Of a stretch of 12,723 bases of DNA, positions 7,232 to 12,723 are shown piece after piece. The position numbers were made by a program, and so were the translations under genes. The notes beneath the pieces were generated by a model. It was given only the letters and a program-made list of their open reading frames with translations. It was not told the origin of the DNA and ran no database searches. The DNA comes from Paracoccaceae bacterium. GTDB taxonomy: Bacteria; Pseudomonadota; Alphaproteobacteria; Rhodobacterales; Rhodobacteraceae. Location of the stretch: NCBI GenBank assembly GCA_026709725.1, contig JAPOSK010000439.1, positions 1 to 12,723 on the forward strand, written 5' to 3'. The first letter of the stretch is position 1, and every line of letters starts with the position of its first letter.

Positions 7232-7927
7232 TTACTGCTCGATCTCCCGCGACACAATTGAGGAAAACTCGTCGGCAAAATCATAGAACCGGGCCGCAAG
7301 ACGGTTCACGCGTGCCGACAGGCTGTTGTAGAAGATCACGGCAGGAATGGCTGCGAGGAGTCCGAGGGCGGTGGCCGCCAGGGCTTCACCGATGCCGGGC
7401 GCAATGGCTGCCAGATTGGTGTTTTCCTGGATGCCGATCTCCCGGAACACATTCATGATTCCCCAGACCGTCCCGAAGAGTCCGACAAACGGTGCGGACG
7501 CACCGACGGTTGCCAGGAAATCAAGACCGGACGAAAGACGGTTGACTTCCCGCGAGACTGCATTGTCCATTATGCGGTCAATCCGCATCTTGGTGCCGGT
7601 GATCAGGAGACCGTCCGCCCTGTGGGATTTTTCCCACTCATCCATGGCCGCGCAGAATATCCGCTGTGAAGCCCCCCGCGGGCGGGCCTTGATCTTCTCG
7701 TAGAGATCCTCAACCGGATTGCCGGACCAGAAGGCGTTTTCAAAGCGATTGGTATCGCGGCGGGTCCTGCCATAGCTGATTGATTTATGAAAGATGATCG
7801 CCCAGCACCACACGGATGCGACCAGCAGCAGAATGATGACGGATTTGACAACAATGCCGGCCTGAAGAAACAGGGCGGCAATCGAAAAATCAACACCGCC
7901 AGCTGCATTAAGTACGTCGACTTCCAT
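7232..7927 (-). CDS. tolQ: Tol-Pal system protein TolQ, MotA/TolQ/ExbB proton channel
   Basis: TolQ is the three-helix inner-membrane subunit that forms the proton-driven motor with TolR. From ATG 7927 the protein has 231 residues, close to E. coli TolQ. Helix 1 lies at about 25-46 (IVVKSVIILLLVASVWCWAI), helix 2 at about 135-160 (FLATVGASAPFVGLFGTVWG) and helix 3 at about 178-200 (GEALAATALGLLAAIPAVIF); helices 2 and 3 keep the conserved threonines of the channel. I prefer ATG 7927 over ATG 7954: homologues as I recall them start close to this MEVDV, and GGAAGG lies about 12 bases upstream of it. The longer start would leave only about 16 bases of leader after the predicted promoter. It is the first gene after a 150-base gap and so probably opens the tol transcription unit. 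Confidence 0.97.
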   Translation of the reverse strand: MEVDVLNAAGGVDFSIAALFLQAGIVVKSVIILLLVASVWCWAIIFHKSISYGRTRRDTNRFENAFWSGNPVEDLYEKIKARPRGASQRIFCAAMDEWEKSHRADGLLITGTKMRIDRIMDNAVSREVNRLSSGLDFLATVGASAPFVGLFGTVWGIMNVFREIGIQENTNLAAIAPGIGEALAATALGLLAAIPAVIFYNSLSARVNRLAARFYDFADEFSSIVSREIEQ

Positions 7928-7976
7928 CGTTCTGCCCGCCTTCCGGGTTGCCATGCCTCACGCAGGTCTTGCCCCG

Positions 7977-8005
7977 ATCATATCCTATTCCGGCGTGGCA
8001 GGCAA
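7977..8005 (-). promoter_or_regulatory. Candidate sigma-70 promoter for the tol operon
   Basis: On the minus strand TTGCCT (8005-8000) is followed by a 17-base spacer and TATGAT (7982-7977), one mismatch from TATAAT. The start would fall near 7970, giving about 43 bases of leader before the preferred tolQ ATG. It lies in the only sizeable gap between ruvC and cpoB. Confidence 0.5.
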
Positions 8006-8083
8006 TTGTCGTTTCACTGTGGGCAGGACCTGCAAGGTGCACGGGGCCCCGCACGGTCAAGGTCCTCCCAAGGTCTGCCTGCT

Positions 8084-8494
8084 TCACGCCGGGTCGTCGC
8101 TCACGAACTTCCCGAGGGCGGCAAGGACATCATCGGGCATGCGATCGGGGCGACCTCTTGCATTGACGCAGACCAGACCCACCCGGGCGGCAAAGAGGTG
8201 CTCATCGTCGCGGAAAATATCCTGCGCCATTTCCAGTCGCACCGCCCCCGGTGTCGTGATGCGTGTCCGAACACGGAGCATGTCATCAAAATATGCCCCG
8301 CGATTGTATTCGGCCGTCAGTCGGCGAACCACAAACGTGATGCCGTGCTCGGCCCGCAGCTCTGATTGCCGGATACCCGCCGAACGCAGCATCTCCGTGC
8401 GGGCCCGTTCAATAAAACACAGGTAGTTCGCATAATAGACATGTCCGGCAAGGTCCGTGTCTTCATAGAACACCCTGAGTTCGTAGTCATGCAT
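8084..8494 (-). CDS. ybgC: Acyl-CoA thioesterase YbgC, hotdog fold
   Basis: YbgC is a cytoplasmic hotdog thioesterase of the 4-hydroxybenzoyl-CoA thioesterase family, carried at the head of many tol-pal operons; its exact substrate and its link to Tol-Pal are not settled. The 136-aa product has the family signature [27 protein letters not shown] near the N-terminus, with the catalytic Asp in EDTD. Later comes [22 protein letters not shown] and [16 protein letters not shown] chose ATG 8494 ([12 protein letters not shown]). TTG 8509 and ATG 8503 are also in frame and none has a strong ribosome site. The preferred start overlaps the ruvB end by 8 bases, so translation is probably coupled. No truncation is seen. 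Confidence 0.93.
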   Translation of the reverse strand: MHDYELRVFYEDTDLAGHVYYANYLCFIERARTEMLRSAGIRQSELRAEHGITFVVRRLTAEYNRGAYFDDMLRVRTRITTPGAVRLEMAQDIFRDDEHLFAARVGLVCVNARGRPDRMPDDVLAALGKFVSDDPA

Positions 8495-9521
8495 CGGGCA
8501 CATCCGCAAAGAGATCCGGCCCGCGCGTTTCGTCAGGCACCGGCAGTCCGAGATGATTCAGGGCCGCATTGGTGATCATGCGTCCGCGCGGAGTGCGCTG
8601 GATGTAGCCCTCCTGCAGCAGATAGGGTTCGATGACATCCTCAATGGCATCGCGTGATTCATTCATGGCCGCTGAAATCGTCTCGACACCCACAGGGCCA
8701 CCCCCGAATTTTTCCGCAATCAGCCGGAGATAGCGCACGTCGTTGGCATCAAGCCCCTTCCCGTCAACGGCAAGCCGGTCGAGGGCCTTTGCAGCAATCG
8801 CCTGATCGATCATATCCGATCCATCGACAACGGCAAAATCCATGACCCTGTTCAGCAGGCGGTTGGCAATCCGCGGTGTTCCCCGCGACCGGTGCGCGAT
8901 CTCCATCGAACCTTCGGGGTCAATGCCGATTTTGAGCAGTCCGGCCGCCCGCCTCAGGATCATGTCAAGCTGCTCTGGCGGGTAGTATTCCAGCCGTTGA
9001 TGGATACCGAAACGGTCACGGAACGGTGTGGCCAGCAGACCCTGCCGCGTTGTTGCTCCAATCAGGGTAAACGGATTGAGACCGATGCGAACGGACCGGG
9101 CCGCCGGGCCGCTCCCGATGAGAATGTCAAGCTCATAACTCTCCATGGCCGGGTACAAGACCTCTTCAACCATCGGATGCATACGGTGAATCTCGTCGAT
9201 AAAGAGCACATCATTCCGTTCCAGATTGGTCAGGATTGCAGCAAGATCACCGGCCTTCGCCAGAATCGGACCTGACGTCATTTTGATGCCGGCATCAATC
9301 TCGCGTGCCATAATCCTTGCCAGAGTGGTCTTGCCCAGCCCGGGCGGCCCGACAAAGAGGACGTGATCGAGAGTCTGCCCGCGTTTGCGGGCACTTGCGA
9401 TGAACACCCGCAGATTCGACCGCAGGGCATCATGTCCGATAAACTCATCAAGCGTACGGGGCCGCAGGGCCCGATCGGGTTCAAGATCCTCCCCGCCCGC
9501 ATCACCATCCACAACACTCAC
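8487..9521 (-). CDS. ruvB: Holliday junction branch-migration helicase RuvB
   Basis: RuvB is the hexameric AAA+ motor that drives Holliday-junction branch migration with RuvA. The 344-aa protein has [12 protein letters not shown] (Q replaced by H in the common FIGQ), Walker A GPPGLGKT at 58-65, Walker [10 protein letters not shown] near 106-114, the RuvB-specific loop [20 protein letters not shown] that contacts RuvA, sensor and arginine-finger segments [19 protein letters not shown], and sensor 2 [19 protein letters not shown]. The C-terminal winged helix contains [17 protein letters not shown] and [18 protein letters not shown]. The GTG start at 9521 overlaps the ruvA stop (GTGA). Length is typical. 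It is the last gene of ruvCAB and overlaps ybgC. Confidence 0.98.
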   Translation of the reverse strand: MSVVDGDAGGEDLEPDRALRPRTLDEFIGHDALRSNLRVFIASARKRGQTLDHVLFVGPPGLGKTTLARIMAREIDAGIKMTSGPILAKAGDLAAILTNLERNDVLFIDEIHRMHPMVEEVLYPAMESYELDILIGSGPAARSVRIGLNPFTLIGATTRQGLLATPFRDRFGIHQRLEYYPPEQLDMILRRAAGLLKIGIDPEGSMEIAHRSRGTPRIANRLLNRVMDFAVVDGSDMIDQAIAAKALDRLAVDGKGLDANDVRYLRLIAEKFGGGPVGVETISAAMNESRDAIEDVIEPYLLQEGYIQRTPRGRMITNAALNHLGLPVPDETRGPDLFADVPDA

Positions 9522-10210
9522 CGCTCTGCATTCCCGCCAAGGCTTCGCAGGGCAACCCTGATCACCTGTTCCGTATCAAGATCATCCGCATCCCCAACCG
9601 CGGTGACCACCGCCCGCGTTGCATCAGAGCGTGAGTATCCCAGATTGACCAGAGCAAGAATGCAATCGGCCTGGCTGACACTCCCTGAATGATCCGGGGC
9701 CAATACAGGACCGGCCGCATCCCCAACCCCGGCCTCGCCGGGATCGACACCGGAGACCGCCCCGCTGTCCGGCATGAAACCCGCATAGGACTCAGCGCGC
9801 TCAATAAGCGTGGTGGATTTTTCCTTCAGTTCATTCACGACGCGCTGCGCAATCCGCTTGCCGATGTACTGCGCAGCTGTAATCGCGTTCCAGTCACCCA
9901 GCGATATCGCCTGGATGGCCTTGCGGACCCCGAGCGTCCCAACGATGGATTGTGCGGCCCTGACCCCCACTCCCTGCACGGTCAGCAGGGCCCGATAGAG
10001 GTCGCACTCGGCCGGATGCAGAAATCCCGACAACTGCATGAGATCCTCGCGCACCAGAAGATCGGTGTAAAGGATCAGCGTCTCCCCCGGCGGCGGGATG
10101 CGCGCCAGGGTGGCTGTCGAACAGTGCACAACGTAACCAACCCCGCCCACATCAAGCAGAACGGCATCCTCGCGGCACTCGACGACGATACCGCGCAGTC
10201 GGCCGATCAT
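9518..10210 (-). CDS. ruvA: Holliday junction DNA-binding protein RuvA
   Basis: RuvA binds the four-way junction and loads RuvB. Domain I is the OB-fold (1-63, [22 protein letters not shown]), with the acidic pin residues E55 and D56 at the E. coli positions (LVREDLMQL). Domain II holds two helix-hairpin-helix motifs: [17 protein letters not shown] (about 75-91), and [20 protein letters not shown] (about 112-131). In the second, Tyr replaces the first Gly of the expected PGxGKK. A long linker (about 135-178, Gly/Asp/Pro-rich) leads to domain III (about 180-228, [19 protein letters not shown]), which contacts RuvB. At 230 aa it is longer than the E. coli protein (203), mostly by the linker. 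ATG 10210 overlaps the ruvC stop as ATGA. Confidence 0.97.
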   Translation of the reverse strand: MIGRLRGIVVECREDAVLLDVGGVGYVVHCSTATLARIPPPGETLILYTDLLVREDLMQLSGFLHPAECDLYRALLTVQGVGVRAAQSIVGTLGVRKAIQAISLGDWNAITAAQYIGKRIAQRVVNELKEKSTTLIERAESYAGFMPDSGAVSGVDPGEAGVGDAAGPVLAPDHSGSVSQADCILALVNLGYSRSDATRAVVTAVGDADDLDTEQVIRVALRSLGGNAER

Positions 10211-10716
10211 GAGATCACAGCCATCGACCCGCCCGCCTGGATCCGGGACATCCGTGTATCGAGCAGCGCATGGGTTATTGCGACAGCCAGAGCATCAGCC
10301 GCATCACCGGCGGCGATATCCGCTCCCCCAAGGTGCATTCTGACCATATAGGCAACCTGGTCCTTGTCAGCATGACCCGCACCCACAACCAGCTTCTTGA
10401 CCCGGTTCGGGGCGTACTCCGCAACCACAATCCCCGCCTGTGCCGCTGCGAGCATCGCCACGGCGCGCGCATGGACAAGTTTCATCGAGCCCATGGCGTC
10501 GGTATTCACAAACAGCTGCTCGATAGCCGCCCGCTCCGGGTCATGCTCCACCACAACAGCCCTGATGCCCTCATAAACCCCCAGCAAACGCGTGGACAAC
10601 GCTTTGCCCTGCGGGCGCACAACGCCATGGGCCACATGGTTCAGATGAACCCCATCGACCTCGATCACGCCCCACCCCGTCAGCCGCAAGCCCGGATCGA
10701 TTCCCAGAACTCTCAT
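10207..10716 (-). CDS. ruvC: Crossover junction endodeoxyribonuclease RuvC
   Basis: RuvC is the RNase H-like nuclease that cuts Holliday junctions. From ATG 10716 the product is 169 aa, MRVLGIDPGLRLTGWGVI. All four catalytic acids fall at the E. coli numbers: D7 (GIDPG), E66 (AIEQLF), D138 and D141 (AGDAADALA). This agreement decides the start; an open 17-codon extension to 10767 is unlikely. An AGGTGG stretch just upstream may act as ribosome site. Other family blocks include EYAPNRVKKLVVGAGHADKDQV and LAVAITHAL. It is the first gene of ruvCAB and overlaps ruvA. I see no alphaproteobacterial LexA box (GTTC-N7-GTTC) upstream, so SOS control is not supported here. Confidence 0.97.
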   Translation of the reverse strand: MRVLGIDPGLRLTGWGVIEVDGVHLNHVAHGVVRPQGKALSTRLLGVYEGIRAVVVEHDPERAAIEQLFVNTDAMGSMKLVHARAVAMLAAAQAGIVVAEYAPNRVKKLVVGAGHADKDQVAYMVRMHLGGADIAAGDAADALAVAITHALLDTRMSRIQAGGSMAVIS

Positions 10717-10971
10717 TCCACCTGCCACTTCAACCACCGCCAGCCCCCGGACCAATACGATGATCACCGGCAGAAGTCCAAACCGAATGCATCCCTGACA
10801 GAGACCTCAAGAAGCGGACCGGCTGTCAATGCGACAGGTGAGCGTAGGCAGAAGGGGCCCAGGAGGCCGTGCTTCATCAGGGATCATCTGCCGGTGCGGA
10901 CCCGGCGCTGTCTCCATTTCGACCCCGGGCGTTGCCTCCCAGGGCCGAAGCCGGGTGTGTCTGACCGGCAA
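10717..10971. other. Non-coding gap upstream of ruvC
   Basis: I see no gene in these 255 bases. There is a perfect TTGACA on the minus strand (10829-10824) but no acceptable -10 box at the right distance. No clear terminator follows the NYN gene: GGC-TTCG-GCC gives only a 3-bp stem and there is no T-run. The yebC gene that often precedes ruvC in proteobacteria is absent. Confidence 0.5.
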
Positions 10972-11925
10972 TCAGCCCCGGGGATTGATCTCGGAAACAT
11001 GTGTCGCAACCGGTTTTCCCGTCTTCGGGTTTTCACCCAGGATAAACGAGACCGGATCACCGACATTCAGATAGTCAAATCGATCATCTGTGCCAAGGCC
11101 ATCGTCTATGACCCAGCTTGCATGAAAGAACAGATTTTCACCACCGCTGTCAGGTGCGATAAATCCGTAGTCGCGCGCCGGGGGCAGATTGACGACAACC
11201 CCGGTCTCGTATTCCTCTTCAGCATCACCATCACCAGGCATCGGCTGATCGTAAATGTCACCGGAGGGTTCGGGATCGCTCTGGATGCTGTTCGACAGAA
11301 ACAGGTTGCTTACAAGCGGTTCGCTCCCCCGGGTGCGGTGATCAATGTCCGTGCTGACAAGCAGCGGATAGGGAACCACATTCAAAAGGTCCTGAGCGAC
11401 CCGCAGGACAATCTGCCCGTCAGATGACTGAACATCCCAGGCCGCAACCATGACCCGGCAGCCCCAGGAACCCAGACGGTCGGCGAGCGGGACGAAGTCC
11501 TTGTCGCCTGTCACGAGCACAACCACATCAACCCGTTTGAGGAATGCGGCTTCCAGCGCGTCAATGACAAGTGATGTATTGACCCCGCGTTCCTCGATCT
11601 GCTGACCGGGATGCACATACATGACCGGAAAGTGTGTCTTGACACGCGCCCGGTTCAGCGCATCCTCGAATTTCCTCTCACCGAGCAGGCGCCCCTGCCT
11701 GCTGGCCTCTTCAGCCGGGAACCGCCCGCGGTAGTACTGGGCTTCCGCGATCTGGCAAAAATTGGGATCAACATCCTCCCTCTGTGCAATTTCACAGCGC
11801 AAATACTCATGAAATCCCGAAATCGAGAGGCGCGACTGGCGCGGATGATGGTAGCGATAGTAATCACTGGCATAGGCAAAGTAGGTGCCGTCATAGTAGA
11901 CACCGATTCGGATAAACCTGCTCAT
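10972..11925 (-). CDS. NYN (PIN-like, LabA/DUF88) domain protein with C-terminal cold-shock domain
   Basis: The 317-aa protein probably acts on RNA: an N-terminal NYN fold (about 3-185), a PIN-like metal-dependent ribonuclease fold, joined by an acidic linker (about 200-238) to a cold-shock nucleic-acid-binding domain (about 239-313). NYN landmarks are RIGVYYDGTYF (D12), RGVNTSLVIDALEAAF (D122), LVTGDKDFVPLADRLGSWG (D141, D143) and RVMVAAWD. The cold-shock part has TGVVVNLPPARDYGFIAPD and GENLFFHAS, matching RNP1 (GYGFI) and RNP2 (VFVH), then LNVGDPVSFILG. ATG 11925 has GGAGG 11 bases upstream and begins at the NYN fold; an open 53-codon extension upstream is not protein-like. There is no signal peptide, so it is cytoplasmic. 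Two positions that are usually conserved differ (Thr for Asn after DG, Asn116 for Asp after GV), so activity is uncertain. Its target is unknown. It lies 255 bases upstream of ruvC and is probably transcribed separately. Confidence 0.88.
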   Translation of the reverse strand: MSRFIRIGVYYDGTYFAYASDYYRYHHPRQSRLSISGFHEYLRCEIAQREDVDPNFCQIAEAQYYRGRFPAEEASRQGRLLGERKFEDALNRARVKTHFPVMYVHPGQQIEERGVNTSLVIDALEAAFLKRVDVVVLVTGDKDFVPLADRLGSWGCRVMVAAWDVQSSDGQIVLRVAQDLLNVVPYPLLVSTDIDHRTRGSEPLVSNLFLSNSIQSDPEPSGDIYDQPMPGDGDAEEEYETGVVVNLPPARDYGFIAPDSGGENLFFHASWVIDDGLGTDDRFDYLNVGDPVSFILGENPKTGKPVATHVSEINPRG

Positions 11926-12146
11926 TGTGCAAAGAGCCTCCGTTCCGGAAGATGGGCGTACGCGCGCTTCTTGACCTCCTGAAAGACAGTGTCGTCGATT
12001 CGCGGGATGGATCCGCCTGCTGTCTTGCACGGCATGACTCTCCGCGTCGACCGGGTCATGATGTGATTGCAGACCACCCGGCAATCCCTGCCAACGGCCC
12101 GGGATTGAATCTCCACTGATCTCAGGTCATCGGGCTGGACTTTCAT
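11922..12146 (-). CDS. Possible small hypothetical ORF overlapping the NYN gene start
   Basis: A 74-codon reading frame (from MKVQPDDLRSVEIQ to HLPERRLFAQ) ends in TGA overlapping the NYN ATG as ATGA. Third positions are G/C-rich like the real genes nearby. The frame stays open to 12341, but the added N-terminal part is Gly/Pro/Glu-rich and not convincing. There is no ribosome site before ATG 12146 and I recognise no family. It may be a real small gene, a remnant, or chance. Confidence 0.25.
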   Translation of the reverse strand: MKVQPDDLRSVEIQSRAVGRDCRVVCNHIMTRSTRRVMPCKTAGGSIPRIDDTVFQEVKKRAYAHLPERRLFAQ

Positions 12147-12496
12147 CGTAACCGGCAAAATCACGACAGCGCCCTCCGCGAACAGTTTCCCGGAGAAGGC
12201 ACGGGGACAAGACGCCTCTTCTGCTGGAATTCCCGCTTCCCGGTGCCACTCGGGGGCAGATGCCGGCAGACCCTGCGGGCCTTCTGAATTTTCTTCAATT
12301 CCGGATCCGTCACCGGGCAGTCCTCCGTGCATCAAGCGCATCGCGGACCCTGACCCCGGCGCGGAATCGGGGCAAAACAGAACCCGGAATCCTGCCCGAG
12401 CGACCAGGGCAACCCAGTCTCCACGAAGAACCCTGATTCACTTGACTATTAATCGCCGACTTCACAGCAGAACTCCATCACAACGGGGCCCGTCGA

Positions 12497-12513
12497 CCCT
12501 AAAGCTATTAGGG
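12497..12513. repeat. Perfect 6-bp inverted repeat (hairpin)
   Basis: CCCTAA (12497-12502) and TTAGGG (12508-12513) form a perfect stem around a 5-base loop. No T-run follows on either strand, so it is not a standard terminator. Confidence 0.6.
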
Positions 12514-12592
12514 AGATGAGGTGGCGGTGCACCCCTCTCTTGTGCGTCCCTGTTGAACGAGGGGAAGCGGGAACCCGGCCCGAGCCAAATCC

Positions 12593-12606
12593 CACAATTT
12601 ATTGTG
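12593..12606. repeat. Palindrome CACAAT-TT-ATTGTG, operator-like
   Basis: A perfect 6+6 inverted repeat with a 2-base centre stands in an AT-rich patch. A partial copy, CACAAT, recurs at 12650-12655. The short spacer suits a dimeric DNA-binding protein better than an RNA hairpin. The regulator is unknown. Confidence 0.5.
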
Positions 12607-12696
12607 CCGACACTTGGCGGCCCGGGGCTGCATTTTCAAGTGCTGATCACACAATATTTCAATTTATTGGGGATTATATACCTAAGTGCCAAGACT

Positions 12697-12715
12697 GCTG
12701 ACGGCTCGAATCAGC
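12697..12715. repeat. 5-bp inverted repeat GCTGA/TCAGC at the right edge
   Basis: GCTGA (12697-12701) and TCAGC (12711-12715) flank a 9-base loop. It is short and may be chance, but it lies beside the AT-rich patch and the window edge. Confidence 0.35.
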
Positions 12716-12723
12716 CATCCTTG

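Larger units (their letters stand above)
12147..12723. other. Right-hand region with no supported gene; palindromes and AT-rich patches
   Basis: I find no convincing coding sequence in these 577 bases. An open frame at 12516-12701 on the plus strand has no family resemblance. From about 12,480 the character changes: hairpins, direct AT-rich stretches (12590-12606, 12648-12682) and paired C-rich/G-rich segments that could fold. It could be an intergenic regulatory region or the edge of a mobile element or structured RNA continuing past the window. Confidence 0.4.

Noticed and set aside
8042..8051. CGGGGCCCCG palindrome between ybgC and tolQ as a terminator
   Set aside because: It leaves no loop unless the stem opens, and no T-run follows on either strand.
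10717..10767. A 17-codon N-terminal extension of RuvC
   Set aside because: Catalytic acids fall at D7, E66, D138 and D141 only when the protein starts at 10716.
10801..10829. Perfect TTGACA upstream of ruvC as a promoter
   Set aside because: No -10-like hexamer lies 16-18 bases downstream; at 17 bases it reads ggtctc.
10717..10971. LexA (SOS) box for ruvCAB
   Set aside because: I looked for GTTC-N7-GTTC and its complement in the gap and found none.
10270..11427. A 385-codon plus-strand open frame across ruvC, the gap and the cold-shock end of the NYN gene
   Set aside because: It is antisense to two proteins with intact family motifs and its product is His/Arg/Pro-rich with no domain.
11926..12084. 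A 53-codon N-terminal extension of the NYN protein
   Set aside because: It precedes the fold, has no domain character, and GGAGG stands at a usable distance before ATG 11925.
12516..12701. A 61-codon plus-strand open frame at the right edge
   Set aside because: No family resemblance, and it runs through the palindromes and AT-rich patch with uneven composition.
12542..12723. tRNA, SRP RNA, RNase P RNA or tmRNA at the right edge
   Set aside because: I compared with their hallmark sequences as remembered and found no cloverleaf, no GGAAGGAAGCAGCC-type loop and no RNase P core motif.

Overview
The window is about 12.7 kb of moderately GC-rich bacterial chromosome. Every confident gene is on the minus strand. 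It suggests an alphaproteobacterium. The order ruvC-ruvA-ruvB-ybgC-tolQ-tolR-tolA-tolB-pal-cpoB-tilS-ftsH is a conserved alphaproteobacterial block. From memory of the families, and without any search, TolQ, TolB and the TolA C-terminus read most like Rhodobacterales proteins. The genus cannot be told from the sequence alone.

Layout in the direction of transcription (right to left). About 11,926-12,723: no confidently coding sequence; it holds palindromes, AT-rich patches and possibly the edge of an element lying beyond the window. 10,972-11,925: a NYN (PIN-like) nuclease-fold domain fused to a C-terminal cold-shock domain. 10,717-10,971: non-coding gap. 8,487-10,716: ruvCAB, the Holliday-junction resolvasome, joined by start/stop overlaps. 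8,084-8,494: ybgC, an acyl-CoA thioesterase overlapping the ruvB end. 7,928-8,083: a gap with a good sigma-70-like promoter for tolQ. 2,602-7,927: tolQ-tolR-tolA-tolB-pal-cpoB, the complete Tol-Pal envelope machine. 1,259-2,557: tilS. 1,115-1,258: gap with a candidate ftsH promoter. 1-1,114: the 5' part of ftsH, cut by the left window edge.

How the genes work together. RuvA and RuvB migrate Holliday junctions and RuvC cuts them. TolQ-TolR-TolA form a proton-driven inner-membrane motor that reaches through the periplasm to TolB and to the outer-membrane lipoprotein Pal; CpoB links this to peptidoglycan synthesis during division. TilS makes lysidine at the wobble base of tRNA-Ile(CAU). FtsH is the membrane ATP-dependent protease. 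Overlaps of 1-8 bases at five junctions (ruvC/ruvA, ruvA/ruvB, ruvB/ybgC, tolA/tolB, pal/cpoB) suggest translational coupling.

Most of the window is ordinary, well-conserved housekeeping sequence. The parts worth a second look are the NYN/cold-shock fusion with substitutions at positions usually conserved in the NYN fold, a short ORF ending on the ftsH start, the atypical acidic TolA middle region, and the unexplained right edge. I did not find a clearly new multi-gene system.
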